A stretch of DNA of 64,000 nucleotides from Gemmatimonadota bacterium. Its GTDB lineage: Bacteria > Gemmatimonadota > Gemmatimonadetes > Gemmatimonadales > GWC2-71-9. The position numbers and the translations under genes were made by a program. Shown here piece by piece: positions 16,955 to 27,263 of the stretch. Below the pieces are notes generated by a model. The model was not told where the DNA came from. It did no database searches and saw only the letters and a program-made list of their open reading frames with translations. Within the stretch, counting starts at the first letter, position 1. Each line of letters starts with the position of its first letter. Location of the stretch: positions 186,001 to 250,000 of the forward strand of contig JADJOM010000002.1 of assembly GCA_016713785.1 (NCBI GenBank). Reading direction: 5' to 3'.

Positions 16955-19018
16955 CTATTCCTCTTCCTTGTCGTCCTTCTTGTGCTCCGCCGCCACCTTG
17001 GCGGTCACGTCGGGCGGCGCCTCGGCATAGCCGTGGAACTGCTCGTGGAAGGTGCCGCGGCCGTGGGTGATCGAGTGCAGGGTCGTGGCGTACTTGTACA
17101 TCTCCGCCTCGGGCACGATGGCCTTGATGGCGGTGAGCCGTCCATCCGCCTCCGTGCCGAGGATCTGCCCGCGGCGGGCGGAGAGATCGCCCATCACGTC
17201 GCCGAGGTATTCGCCCGGCACCCGCACCGTCACGTCGTGCAGCGGCTCCAGCAGCACCGGCCGCGCCTTGGGCGCCACCATCCGGAAGGCGAGGATGCCG
17301 GCCATCTTGAACGACATCTCGTTGCTGTCCACGTCGTGATAGCTGCCATCGAAGCACTCGGCGGAGAAGTCCACCAGCGGGAACCCGGCGATGACCCCGC
17401 GCGCCGCGGCCTCCTGGATGCCCCGGTCCACCGCGGGGATGTACTTGTTGGGGATCACCCCGCCCACGATGTTGTCCACGAACTCGTAACCGGCGCCCCG
17501 CGGCCGCGCCGCCAGGCGCACCCAGCAGTCGCCGTACTGGCCGCGGCCGCCGCTCTGCTTCTTGTGCTTGCCCTGGCCCTCGGCCCTGCCCTTGAGGGTC
17601 TCGCGGTAGGCCACCTTGGGGCGCACCAGTTCGGCATGCACCGTGAACTTGCGGAGCAGGCGGTCGAGCACGATCTCGAAGTGCCGCTCGCCCATGCCGT
17701 GGATCAGCGTCTGGTGCAGCTCGGAGCTGTACTCGAAGTGAAAGGTCGGGTCCTCCTCCTGCAGCTTGTGCAGCCCCGCCGCCAGCTTGTCCTCCTCGCC
17801 CCGGTTCTTCACCAGGACCCCCGACGTGGCCACCGACTCGGGGTAGGGGATCGGCTCCATGTGCACTGCGTGGTCACGCCGGCAGAAGGTGTCGTTGGTG
17901 TGGGTGTCCTTGAGCTTGGCCACCGAGCCGATGTCACCGGCGTGCAGTTCAGGCACCTCGATGCGGTCCTTCCCCTGCTGCACGCTCAGGTGGTTGAGCT
18001 TCTCCGCCACGTTGTGCTCGTGGTTCCACACCTCCTCGCCGCTCTTGATGCTGCCGCGATAGAGGCGGAAGAGGGTGACGTCGCCCACGTGCGGCTCGGA
18101 GACGGTCTTGAAGACGTGGCCGAGCAGCGGGGACCCGCCGTGGTCGCCCTCGGGATCGGGGATCGCGGCCTCGAGCGGGGAGGGCAGGAGGTCCACGATC
18201 TCGGAGAGCAGGGCGCGGGTGCCGTAGGTCTGCGTGGAGCTGCCCACCAGCATGGGCACGATCTCGCCGGCGAGCACGCCCTTCTTGAGCGTGGTCACGA
18301 TCTCGGCCCGGGTGAGCTCCTCGCCGGAGAGGTACTTCTCCAGCAGCGCGTCGTCGGTGGCCGCGATGGCCTCCACCAGCTGCTCATGGTACTTCCGGTA
18401 GCTCTCCTTGACCTCCTCGGGGAGTGGCCCGGTCTCGAACTCGCCGCTCTTGGTGCCCTTCTTGTAGAACTGCGCCTCGTCGGTGAGCAGGTTCACGATG
18501 CCGTGGAAGTCGGCGCCGTTCCCCACCGGGATCTCCACCGGCACCACCTTGGGCGAGAGGTGCGCCTTCACGTCGTCGAACACCCGCTCGAAGTTGGCGC
18601 GCTCGCGGTCCATCTGGCTCACGAAGATGAGCCGGGGCAGGTGCAGCTGGTCGCAGATCTCCCACACCTTCTCGGTGCCCACCTCGACCCCGCCGGTGGC
18701 GTTGAGCACCACCACCGCCGCGTCCGCGGCGTACAGCGCGGCCGTTGCCTCCCCCAGGAAGTCGAGGAAGCCGGGCGCATCGAGCAGGTTGATCTTGGTG
18801 TCCTGCCATTCCGCGAAGCCCACCCCGAGCGAGATGGAGTGCTTCCGTTCGATCTCGTCGGCGGAATGGTCGGTGAGGGTGGTGCCGTCCTGGATGGTGC
18901 CGTGTCGCTTGCTGGAGCCGGAAACGAAGGCGAGAGCGTCAACGAGGGTGGTCTTGCCAGACGCGCCGTGACCGACGAAGGCCACGTTGCGAATGGCGTT
19001 TGAGCCATAGACCCGCAT
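16955..19018 (-). CDS. Elongation factor G-like GTPase (EF-G2 type)
   Basis: 687 residues, full EF-G length. The G domain has GHGASGKTT (G1), a switch-I DEIERKHSISL in place of the canonical RGITI, DAPGF (G3) and SQMD where NKxD is usual (G4). Domains II-V follow, including the domain-IV segment GRGQYGDCWVRLAARP and the C-terminal HGRGTFHEQFHGY. The altered switch I and G4 motifs place it with the second, non-essential EF-G class rather than the housekeeping FusA. Such paralogs act in translocation under special conditions or in ribosome recycling, with function varying by lineage. The C-terminal tail is Lys/Asp/Glu-rich. Confidence 0.9.
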   Translation of the reverse strand: MRVYGSNAIRNVAFVGHGASGKTTLVDALAFVSGSSKRHGTIQDGTTLTDHSADEIERKHSISLGVGFAEWQDTKINLLDAPGFLDFLGEATAALYAADAAVVVLNATGGVEVGTEKVWEICDQLHLPRLIFVSQMDRERANFERVFDDVKAHLSPKVVPVEIPVGNGADFHGIVNLLTDEAQFYKKGTKSGEFETGPLPEEVKESYRKYHEQLVEAIAATDDALLEKYLSGEELTRAEIVTTLKKGVLAGEIVPMLVGSSTQTYGTRALLSEIVDLLPSPLEAAIPDPEGDHGGSPLLGHVFKTVSEPHVGDVTLFRLYRGSIKSGEEVWNHEHNVAEKLNHLSVQQGKDRIEVPELHAGDIGSVAKLKDTHTNDTFCRRDHAVHMEPIPYPESVATSGVLVKNRGEEDKLAAGLHKLQEEDPTFHFEYSSELHQTLIHGMGERHFEIVLDRLLRKFTVHAELVRPKVAYRETLKGRAEGQGKHKKQSGGRGQYGDCWVRLAARPRGAGYEFVDNIVGGVIPNKYIPAVDRGIQEAAARGVIAGFPLVDFSAECFDGSYHDVDSNEMSFKMAGILAFRMVAPKARPVLLEPLHDVTVRVPGEYLGDVMGDLSARRGQILGTEADGRLTAIKAIVPEAEMYKYATTLHSITHGRGTFHEQFHGYAEAPPDVTAKVAAEHKKDDKEEE

Positions 19019-19127
19019 GGGGCCGACCTCCTTGATAGGGTTGGGCTATCATGCAGGCGCCCCCGCGGGGTGTCAAATCGAATCGGATGAGGGTGGTGTG
19101 AAATCGGCTTCAGGCGGCCGACGCGAA

Positions 19128-19163
19128 ACGGCGGGGACGTGGCGCGCGCCACGTCCCCGCCGT
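19128..19163 (-). terminator. 36-bp perfect palindrome, probable terminator
   Basis: Positions 19128-19163 read the same on both strands (arms of 18 bp around GGCGC/GCGCC). On the minus strand the palindrome is followed by TTT and lies 17 bp after the stop of the duplicated-domain gene, so it most likely terminates that transcript. A loopless perfect palindrome of this length would also extrude as a cruciform. Confidence 0.6.
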
Positions 19164-19179
19164 CCCCTTCGCTGCGCCG

Positions 19180-19947
19180 TTACCGCCCGTAGACGTGGAT
19201 CTCGGCCCGCCCGTCGCCGCCACCCCGAACGCTCTTGTAGGCAAACTCGATCCGCCGGATGGCCCGCGCCTCGCCGGGGAGGTCGATCTGCCGGCTGCGG
19301 CTCTCCTCCCGGAAGTAGAGCCGGGTCTCGGGCGAGTAGACGTCGCCGTTGGCAAAGACGATCCGCACGTTGAACAGCTCCAGGTCGGCGTCGTCGACCA
19401 CCAGCATCACCGCCCGGAACCGGCCCTCGCCCGCGGCGGAGATGACGTCCCGCTCGGCGCGGAAGCTCACGTTCCGGCTGCCCAGGTGGTCCCAGCCCTC
19501 GAAACGGCGCGGCGCCACGGCGGGACGGTCGGCCGGGCGGTCATCGGCCCCGCCGGCCTCGCGGCCGTACACCCGGATGGTGGCACGACCCCGCCGCACC
19601 TCGCTCTTGTAGTAGAACTCGATCCGCCGGATCACCCGCGCCGCGCCCGGAAGGTCGATGGTGCGGCTCCAGCTCCCCTCGCGGAAGTTGATCCGCGTCT
19701 CGGGGGAGAAGACGGTGCCGTCGCCGAAGACCACCCGGATGTTGTACATGTCGAGGTTGCCGCCCTCGACCTCGAGCCTGATGGCGCGGAAGGCTCCCTC
19801 GCGCCCGGTCACCGGGATGAGGTCCTTCTCGGCCCGGAAGTTGACCTGCCGGGTGCCCAGGAGTTCCCAATCGTCGCGCCGGGGAGGCGCCGCCGCCGGG
19901 GCGGGGTGGGAGGGGGCGAGGAGCAGGGCAGCGAGCAGCACCAGCAT
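19180..19947 (-). CDS. Secreted protein with two tandem DUF2541-like beta domains
   Basis: 255 residues: signal peptide, then two homologous repeats of about 100 residues. Each repeat runs from W-x-x-LG-[ST]R-x-V-x-FRAE to an IRRIEF-x-YKS block and ends in a VYGR strand (roughly residues 26-127 and 149-255). Conserved features of each copy are FRA(I/V)x-L-x-V, the F(G/A)(D/N)G(T/D)V(F/Y)SPETR loop and RxIDLPG. The pattern resembles DUF2541-like periplasmic proteins, but that name is tentative. Function unknown; the internal duplication suggests ligand binding or a structural role. Confidence 0.75.
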   Translation of the reverse strand: MLVLLAALLLAPSHPAPAAAPPRRDDWELLGTRQVNFRAEKDLIPVTGREGAFRAIRLEVEGGNLDMYNIRVVFGDGTVFSPETRINFREGSWSRTIDLPGAARVIRRIEFYYKSEVRRGRATIRVYGREAGGADDRPADRPAVAPRRFEGWDHLGSRNVSFRAERDVISAAGEGRFRAVMLVVDDADLELFNVRIVFANGDVYSPETRLYFREESRSRQIDLPGEARAIRRIEFAYKSVRGGGDGRAEIHVYGR

Positions 19948-20044
19948 GCGGGAGTCCTTGATGAGGGTTCACACGGGTGACGCCGGGGACCCCCGAAATG
20001 TTAGGAGGGTGCGCGGGATCACAAGACCCCGCCCCACCCACCGC

Positions 20045-20548
20045 TCACCGGCTGGTGGCCCGTTCGATCAGGATGGAGCTGACCAGCTGCCCGATCGGCA
20101 CGGCGAGCAGCGGCCACCCGTCGTTCGAGGAGTCCACCGCCAGGATTCCCAGCGCGCCGATGCCCACCGAGGCGAGCAGCGACAGTCCGTAGTTCCCCCG
20201 GCGCCGGTTGGCCAGGTGGACGCCCAGGGGGAGGGCCACCGATTCCCCGATGATGGCGCCGTACACCGCCTCCTCGAGGCCGCAGGCGTCGTCCCCGCAG
20301 ATGGCGTTGCCGCCCCCTACCGCCGAACCGATGAGCCCACCGCCAGCGAGCCCGATGGCGCCGCTCGTGACCCCCGCCAGGACCATCCCGGTGACACTCG
20401 CCCGCGCCGGTGCGGCCGGCCGGAGGGCTCCCGGCACGAGGGCGGAAGCGCGGTAGCGCGGCAGACCTGGCGCCGGCCGTTGCGCGACGAGGGGCAGCGC
20501 CACGAGCGCGAGGGCGGCGAGGGAAAGCTGGTATGGGCGCAGGCGCAC
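20045..20548 (-). CDS. Small secreted or membrane protein of unknown function
   Basis: 167 residues. A GTG start (20546-20548) opens a signal peptide (YQLSLAALALVALPLVAQ). A Gly-rich hydrophobic segment (VLAGVTSGAIGLAGGGLIGSAVGGG) follows, then a Cys pair (CGDDAC) and two further hydrophobic segments. The Gly-zipper-like segment could insert in a membrane. No known family is recognised. The gene is divergent from the ArsR regulator. Confidence 0.6.
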   Translation of the reverse strand: MRLRPYQLSLAALALVALPLVAQRPAPGLPRYRASALVPGALRPAAPARASVTGMVLAGVTSGAIGLAGGGLIGSAVGGGNAICGDDACGLEEAVYGAIIGESVALPLGVHLANRRRGNYGLSLLASVGIGALGILAVDSSNDGWPLLAVPIGQLVSSILIERATSR

Positions 20549-20651
20549 GAGTCGGGTTCCGGTAGAGGCTGCATCAATAATGCCCGGGATGCGTGATCCC
20601 GGCGTGACCCGGGAACGCGGCGGGGGCGAGGGGGGTTCCCGGCGCTGGTGC

Positions 20652-20696
20652 TTGCGCGCAGGCAGGCCCAGTGCAATTATGTAACTCAATGGTTAC
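20652..20696 (+). promoter_or_regulatory. Leaderless promoter and overlapping ArsR operator
   Basis: A -35-like TTGCGC (20652-20657) and -10-like AATTAT (20675-20680) are separated by 17 bp. The start would fall at about 20687, almost on the ATG at 20689, so the mRNA is probably leaderless. A dyad GTAAC-N6-GTTAC (20681-20696) overlaps the start site and first codons. It matches the kind of GTAACC/GGTTAC dyad expected for an autorepressing ArsR-family protein, so the downstream regulator probably binds here and represses its own operon. Confidence 0.6.
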
Positions 20697-21027
20697 GCAA
20701 CGTCCGCCTGTCTTCGACGCCATCGCCGACCCCACCCGGCGCGCCATCCTCGATGCCCTGCGTGCCCGGGAGCGGTCAGCCGGCGAGATCGCCGGGCTCT
20801 TCCCGGTGAGCCGACCCGCCATCTCCCGCCACCTGCGGGTGCTCCGGGGCGCGGGATTGGTGCGCGAACGTCGGGTGGCGCGTTCGCGCCTGTACCGGCT
20901 CGACCCCGCTCCCCTGCGGGAGGTGGAGCGGTGGATGGCGCACTACCGGATGTTCTGGTCGGCCCGGCTGCAGGATCTCCGGCAGTATCTCGAATCTCCC
21001 GACCCCTCCGCCACGGAGCCGTCATGA
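20689..21027 (+). CDS. ArsR/SmtB-family transcriptional repressor
   Basis: 112 residues with a complete winged helix: FDAIADPTRRAILDALRARERSAGEIAGLFPVSRPAISRHLRVLRGAGLV, then the wing RERRVARSRLYRLD. It lacks the metal-binding Cys/His motifs of ArsR or SmtB proper, so it probably belongs to the non-metal ArsR subgroup that is found next to SRPBCC proteins. ATG 20689 is used. Its stop overlaps the next start (ATGA), so it is coupled to the SRPBCC gene. Confidence 0.9.
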   Translation: MVTQRPPVFDAIADPTRRAILDALRARERSAGEIAGLFPVSRPAISRHLRVLRGAGLVRERRVARSRLYRLDPAPLREVERWMAHYRMFWSARLQDLRQYLESPDPSATEPS

Positions 21028-21896
21028 GCTGGACCCATACGCAGGTCTTCGCCCTTCCCGCCCCGCCGGTGCAGGTGTTCCGGGCCCTGACCGACATGTC
21101 CGAGCTGACCCGCTGGTTCGCGGAGTCGGTGGAGGTGGGCCGGGTGGCGGGGGAGCCCTACCGCTTCTGGGGGCGGCACACCCTCGGCGTCCCCACGGCC
21201 CGGGAGGCCACCCAGGCGCTCACCCGCTTTGCGCCGGGTACCGGGCTCGGGTTCACCTGGCGGGTGTCCGGCGTGGAAACCGAGGTGGGCATGGTGCTCG
21301 CCCCGGGCAAGGACGGCAGCGGCACGGCCCTGACCCTGACCCACCGGGTGGATGGCGACCTCGGCATGAGCCGGGCGCGCGAGCTGATCGACGACCATTG
21401 GAAGCTCGCCATGGGCAACCTCCAGGCGCACCTGGCCGGGGGCGAGGGGCTCATGCTGCCGGACTACCGCGATCCCGCGCCGGAGGTGCGCCTGACGATC
21501 ACCATCGCGGCGCCCCCCGCGAAGGTGTTCCGCGCGCTGGTGGAGCCGGAGGCGGTGAACCGCTGGTTCGGGAGCACCGCGGCGGTGGTGGAGCCGCGGG
21601 TGGGCGGGGCCTACACCCTGGGCTGGCGCTACCAGGTGGACGGGCGGGAGGTTGCCGGGGGCCCCACGCGGATCCTCGAATTCGTCCCCGACCGGAAGCT
21701 CACCCTCGACTGGCCCGACTGGCGGGGGGATGCCACGGTCACCGGGCAGCAGATCACCTTCCTGCTCGAGCCGGCGGGGGGCGGCACGCGGCTCACCTTC
21801 ATCCACAGCGGCTTCGGGCGCGCCGCCGACGTGAGCGACTACCCCTTCGGCTGGCAGTACTTCCTTGGCCTGCTCACGGACGAGGCCGGGCGCTAG
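21024..21896 (+). CDS. Two-domain SRPBCC (AHSA1-like) protein
   Basis: 290 residues made of two tandem AHSA1/Bet v 1-like domains of about 140 residues. Each opens with an alpha/beta pattern of the type PPVQVFRALTDMSELTRWFAE and PAKVFRALVEPEAVNRWFGS. Such domains bind hydrophobic ligands in a deep cavity. Coupling to an ArsR-family repressor is a common arrangement for this family. The ligand is unknown. Most family members have one domain, so the fusion is slightly unusual. Confidence 0.85.
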   Translation: MSWTHTQVFALPAPPVQVFRALTDMSELTRWFAESVEVGRVAGEPYRFWGRHTLGVPTAREATQALTRFAPGTGLGFTWRVSGVETEVGMVLAPGKDGSGTALTLTHRVDGDLGMSRARELIDDHWKLAMGNLQAHLAGGEGLMLPDYRDPAPEVRLTITIAAPPAKVFRALVEPEAVNRWFGSTAAVVEPRVGGAYTLGWRYQVDGREVAGGPTRILEFVPDRKLTLDWPDWRGDATVTGQQITFLLEPAGGGTRLTFIHSGFGRAADVSDYPFGWQYFLGLLTDEAGR

Positions 21897-21906
21897 CGCC
21901 GACGGC

Positions 21907-23805
21907 TCAGCGGTACCCGGCGGCCTGCAGCTGGAACAGCTCGGCGTAGAGCCCGCCGAGGCGCAGCAGGGCCTCGTGGCTGCCCTCCTCGAGCAGTTCG
22001 CCCTGGCGCAGCACCAGGATCCGGTCGGCCATGCGCACGGTGCTGAAGCGGTGGCTGATCAGCACCGCCATGCGTCCCCCGGTGAGTTCGGAGAAGCGCT
22101 GGAACACCTCGTACTCGGCGCGGGCGTCGAGGGCGGCGGTGGGCTCGTCCAGGATCAGCAGCTGCGCGTCGCGGAGGTAGGCGCGGGCCAGCGCCACCTT
22201 CTGCCACTCGCCGCCCGACAGGTCCACGCCCCCGTCGAAGCGCCGGCCCAGCAGCTGGGCGTACCCCGCGGGAAACCGGGCGGCCACGCTGTCGGCGAGG
22301 CTCCGCTCCGCGGCGTCCGTGATCGCGGCGGCGTCCGCGATCCGGGCCACGTCGCCGACGGCGATGTTCTCGCCCAGCGCAAAGTCGTAGCGGAAGAAGT
22401 CCTGGAAGATCACGCCCACGTTGGCGCGCAGGCTCTCCACGCTGTACGCCCGCAGGTCGCGCCCGTCGAGGAGGATCCGGCCCTCGGTCGGGTCGTAGAG
22501 CCGCGCCAGCAGCTTGGCGAGGGTGGTCTTCCCCGCCCCGTTCTCGCCCACGAGGGCCACCCGCTCGCCCGGGCGCACCTGGAAGGTCAGGTGCCGCACG
22601 GCCCAGCGCTCCGAGCCCGGGTAGCGGAATCCCACGTCCTCGAAGGTGAAGCCCTCCCGGAACGGCGCCGGCACCGGGAGGGCGCCGGGCCGGCTCCGGA
22701 TGCGCGGGGTGATGCCCAGGAAGGTGAAGAGGTCGTCAAGGTAGAGGCTCTGCTCCACCAGCTGCGAGACGGACAGCAGGGTGCGCTGGATCAGGTCGCG
22801 GCTCTGCCGGAAGCTCGCGGCCAGGAAGGTGAGCACGCCGATGGTGAACGGCCCGGCGGGGGACTGGTGGCCGGTGACGGTCAGGTAGATGATCGCGGCG
22901 TAGGCGCCGTAGTACCCGATCGTCCCCAGCAGCGCGAGGGCGCTGGAGACCACCGCGCGGCGGATGGCGAGGGCGCGGTTGGCCTCGAAGAACTCGGCCG
23001 AGAGCTCGGCGTAGCGTCCCACCAGGAAGCGCGCCAGCCCGAAGAGCTTCACCTCCTTGGCGCTCACGTCGGAGGCGCCGACGTAGCGGAGGTAGTCGAG
23101 CTGGCGGCGCTCCTCCGTCCAGGAGTAGAGCAGCGAGTACGACAGCGCGGCGAAGCGGCTCTCGCCCAGGAACGACGGCAGCACCGCGAGGACCAGGAGC
23201 AGCAGCAGCCACGGCACGTGCACGGTGATCGCGGCGGCCAGGGTGGCGAGGGTGACGGCGTCCTGCACCGTGGCCAGCAGGCCGGTGACCAGGCCGATCC
23301 GGCCCACCGTCTGGCGCCGGGCCCGTTCCAGCTTGTCGTAGATCTCGCTGTTCTCGAGCTGCTCCAGGTCGAGGCTGGCGGCGTGTTCCATCAGCTCGAT
23401 GCTGGTGCGGTTGGCCACCAGGTCGCCGAGCAGCGACTCGACCAGCGCGGACGCCCGGGCGAGCACCTCGCCCACCACGGCAAAGCCGAACTCGATGGCC
23501 AGCAGGGTGGCGAGCGGCCGGTACGTGTCGGCCAGGACGCCGGCGGGCGCGGGCGCGCCGCCCACCAGCCCCACCACCGCGTCGATGATCAGCTTGCCGA
23601 CCCACAGCACCCCCACGGGGATCAGCGCCCGCAGCCCGCGCAGCGCCACCATCGCGGCGGCGTAGCCGCGGTGCGTGTCCCAGACCAGCCGGAGCAGCCG
23701 GGGCAGGTGCCGGGTGGCCCGCAGCCGCTCCCGCCACGAGGGCGGCGGCTCGATCGGCTTGCGGCCGGAGCGGGGGGGCCGGATGGGGGGATGCGGGAGG
23801 GTCAC
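21907..23805 (-). CDS. ABC exporter, fused membrane and ATPase domains
   Basis: 632 residues. The N-terminal half (about 40-330) has six membrane helices typical of type-IV exporters. The ATPase domain (about 375-620) has Walker A GENGAGKTT, Q-loop VIFQDF, signature LSGGEWQK, Walker B LLILDEP and the switch SHRF. It is a half-transporter that should act as a homodimer to export a lipid, peptide or drug from the cytoplasm. The partner and substrate are not evident from the neighbours. The SDR gene starts divergently 132 bp away. Confidence 0.93.
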   Translation of the reverse strand: MTLPHPPIRPPRSGRKPIEPPPSWRERLRATRHLPRLLRLVWDTHRGYAAAMVALRGLRALIPVGVLWVGKLIIDAVVGLVGGAPAPAGVLADTYRPLATLLAIEFGFAVVGEVLARASALVESLLGDLVANRTSIELMEHAASLDLEQLENSEIYDKLERARRQTVGRIGLVTGLLATVQDAVTLATLAAAITVHVPWLLLLLVLAVLPSFLGESRFAALSYSLLYSWTEERRQLDYLRYVGASDVSAKEVKLFGLARFLVGRYAELSAEFFEANRALAIRRAVVSSALALLGTIGYYGAYAAIIYLTVTGHQSPAGPFTIGVLTFLAASFRQSRDLIQRTLLSVSQLVEQSLYLDDLFTFLGITPRIRSRPGALPVPAPFREGFTFEDVGFRYPGSERWAVRHLTFQVRPGERVALVGENGAGKTTLAKLLARLYDPTEGRILLDGRDLRAYSVESLRANVGVIFQDFFRYDFALGENIAVGDVARIADAAAITDAAERSLADSVAARFPAGYAQLLGRRFDGGVDLSGGEWQKVALARAYLRDAQLLILDEPTAALDARAEYEVFQRFSELTGGRMAVLISHRFSTVRMADRILVLRQGELLEEGSHEALLRLGGLYAELFQLQAAGYR

Positions 23806-23937
23806 AGGGTCAACCTAATCGAGGGGGCGGGGGCGGCGGGAAACCGAGGGGGAAGCGGCACTCGGGAACCGCGGCCACCCTGGCGACACCCGGCGCGCCG
23901 CTTCCCGGCGGTTTGGCCTTCCACCTATCTTCCCGCC

Positions 23938-24639
23938 ATGCCAACCGCACTCATCACCGGTGCCACCGAGGGGATCGGCCGGGCCATCGCCTTTGCCCTC
24001 GGCCGCGCCGGGTACCAGGTCGGGGTCTGCGCCCGCACGCCCTCCCGGCTCCGCGTGCTGCTCGAGGAGCTCCGCGCCGCCGGGATCACGGCGCATGGCG
24101 TGCCCGCCGACGTGGGCGTCGAGGCGGACGTCGTGGCCATGGTGACGGCGGTGACCGCGGCGCTCGGCCCGGTGGACGTGCTGGTGAACAACGCGGGGGT
24201 GGCGCTGCTCAAGCCGTTCGACCAGCTCACGCTGGACGAATGGGACACCACCATGGCCACCAACCTCCGCAGCCTGTTCCTGGTGACGCGCGCGGTGCTG
24301 CCGGGCATGCGGGCCCGCAAGCAGGGAGCCATCGTCAACATCGCGAGCCTGGCGGGCCGCAACGGCTTTGCCGGCGGGACGGCCTACACCGCCAGCAAGC
24401 ACGCGGTGCTCGGCTTCGCGCGGTCGCTGATGCTCGAAGTGCGCAAGGACCAGGTCCGGGTGATCACCATCTGCCCCGGCTCCGTGGACACCCCGCTCAT
24501 CCGCACCCAGGGGATGCTCACGCCCGACGTGCAGAAGATCCTGCAGCCGGAGGACGTGGCCGACACCGTGCTGGCGGCGCTGGCGCTGCCGGCGCGGGCG
24601 CTGGTGAGCGAGCTGGACCTCCGGCCCACCAACCCGTGA
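23938..24639 (+). CDS. Short-chain dehydrogenase/reductase (SDR)
   Basis: 233 residues, classical SDR length. It has the nucleotide-binding TGATEGIG motif near the N-terminus, NNAGVALLKPF, the catalytic Ser in NIASLAGRNGF and the YTASKHA catalytic tetrad segment, followed by PGSVDTPL. The fold and motifs indicate an NAD(P)-dependent oxidoreductase of unknown substrate. The gene is followed 46 bp later by a small ferredoxin-like protein. Confidence 0.92.
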   Translation: MPTALITGATEGIGRAIAFALGRAGYQVGVCARTPSRLRVLLEELRAAGITAHGVPADVGVEADVVAMVTAVTAALGPVDVLVNNAGVALLKPFDQLTLDEWDTTMATNLRSLFLVTRAVLPGMRARKQGAIVNIASLAGRNGFAGGTAYTASKHAVLGFARSLMLEVRKDQVRVITICPGSVDTPLIRTQGMLTPDVQKILQPEDVADTVLAALALPARALVSELDLRPTNP

Positions 24640-24685
24640 GGCCACCCCGCCCGGCGGGGCCCGCCGCTTGGCCCGGGCGCCCGCC

Positions 24686-24889
24686 GTGCCGATAGTCTCC
24701 GTCACCATGTGCATCTGCCGCCGGTTCCCCTTTGCGCGGCTCCTGCCGCTGGCGCGGGCGGGGGGCTGGGCCCTGGAGGACGTGATGCGGGAGACGGGCT
24801 GCGGCGACACCTGCGGGCTCTGCATCCCCTATCTGCGCCGGATGCTCGTCACCGGCGAGACCGCGTTCACCGAACTGCTGTCGGAGTAG
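24686..24889 (+). CDS. BFD-like [2Fe-2S]-binding protein
   Basis: 67 residues, starting at GTG 24686; ATG 24707 is a shorter alternative that would remove the first strand. The four expected cluster ligands are Cys9 and Cys11 (CIC) and Cys43 and Cys46 (CGLC) in a helical BFD fold, with GLCIPYLRRML as the family-like ending. BFD-like proteins carry electrons or help mobilise iron. This one is near no ferritin gene and no recognisable oxidoreductase partner except the SDR upstream. Confidence 0.75.
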   Translation: MPIVSVTMCICRRFPFARLLPLARAGGWALEDVMRETGCGDTCGLCIPYLRRMLVTGETAFTELLSE

Positions 24890-24960
24890 CCGGCCCGCGC
24901 GGGGCCGCGCCGCCACCTGCCGGAGAGACCGCCACGTCCGCCTTCGCCATCACCCCCGGC

Positions 24961-26435
<1,475 letters not shown>

Positions 26436-26436
<1 letters not shown>

Positions 26437-27068
26437 TGCGGGGACGGAACGGGGCGCTGCTGCTGCTGGTGCTGGCCGCCGCGCCGCTCGCCGGGCAGTC
26501 GCGGCTCTCCCTCGGAGTGGAACTCGGGTACACCATCGCCGACTTCTCGGGCCCCGGCGCGGCCGGCGTGCGGCAGCGGACCGGCGCCACCGCCGGCGCG
26601 TACCTGCGGGTGCCGCTGGCGCGCTGGATCGGGGTCCAGTCGGGGCTGTTCCTCGCGAGCAAGGGGGGCGCCACCCTGGTGACCCCGACCGGCGGCGGCA
26701 CGCCGGTGCGCCTCGAGAGCGACCTGGCCTACGTGGAGCTGCCCATGCTGCTCCGGGCCCGCCTGCCCTCGCCGGGTGGGCTGCGACTCATCCTCACCGG
26801 GGGCGTGGTCCCCGGGGTCCGCATCGGGTGCAACGTCGAGTTCTTCCAGGGCGGGGCGTCGTTCCTCCGGGAGTCGTGCGGCAACATCAGCACGGCCCGG
26901 TTCGAGGACTACGACGTGGCCTGGCTGGTGGGCGGCGGCCTCGGCATCCCGATCGAGCGCAGCGAGCTGGCGCTCGAGGTGCGCCTGAGCCAGGGGCTCC
27001 GCCGCGTCACCGACCAGGGCGATTTCCAGAACCGGAACGTGACCTTCTTCGTGTCGGTACCGTTCTAG
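26436..27068 (+). CDS. Outer-membrane beta-barrel protein (porin-like)
   Basis: 210 residues. A signal peptide (GALLLLVLAAAPLAGQ) precedes a series of amphipathic strands, ending NVTFFVSVPF, with a terminal aromatic residue as in outer-membrane barrels. Two Cys (CNVEF and SCGN) lie in a loop and may form a disulfide. The ATG overlaps the kinase TGA (TGATG), so the kinase and barrel are translationally coupled. Function unknown; possibly a sensed or regulated surface protein. Confidence 0.75.
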
Positions 27069-27263
27069 CGCAGCCTCCTGCCGGCCCCTTTCCGCGCTAC
27101 AGCTTTCCCGCCCCGACTCCGATAGTTGCAGATGACTCCGGCGCCTTGCAATGCAAGGCCGGAGCCTCGGCATGGCATTGCTAAGTCTATCATCTACAAT
27201 CACTTGGAAACAGGCATCGGTGTTGCACTGATGCGGGGCATTTCCATAAAGGACCTGTCAGGC
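27069..27263. other. Intergenic region with dyad upstream of the prepilin gene
   Basis: 195 bp. It holds a perfect dyad GCCTTGCA-A-TGCAAGGC (27143-27159), extended by CTCCGG and CGGAG flanks. The dyad is centred about 87 bp upstream of the predicted sigma-54 start and could be an activator site or a hairpin. The sigma-54 element itself is listed separately. Confidence 0.5.
27212..27227 (+). promoter_or_regulatory. Sigma-54 (-24/-12) promoter upstream of the GspG-like prepilin
   Basis: AGGCATCGGTGTTGCA has GG (27213-27214) and GC (27225-27226) exactly 10 bp apart and a complete TTGCA block. The -24 side is weaker (AGGCAT for TGGCAC). The start would fall near 27238, leaving 26 nt before ATG 27264. 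Type IV pilin genes are classic sigma-54 targets, which supports the call. Confidence 0.6.

Noticed and set aside
16730..19003. 757-codon plus-strand frame antisense to EF-G
   Set aside because: EF-G is clear on the minus strand; the plus-strand translation is a compositional shadow.
27172..27182. TGGCATTGCT as a second sigma-54 site before the prepilin
   Set aside because: The GG and GC are far too close; the 27212-27227 element has the right spacing.
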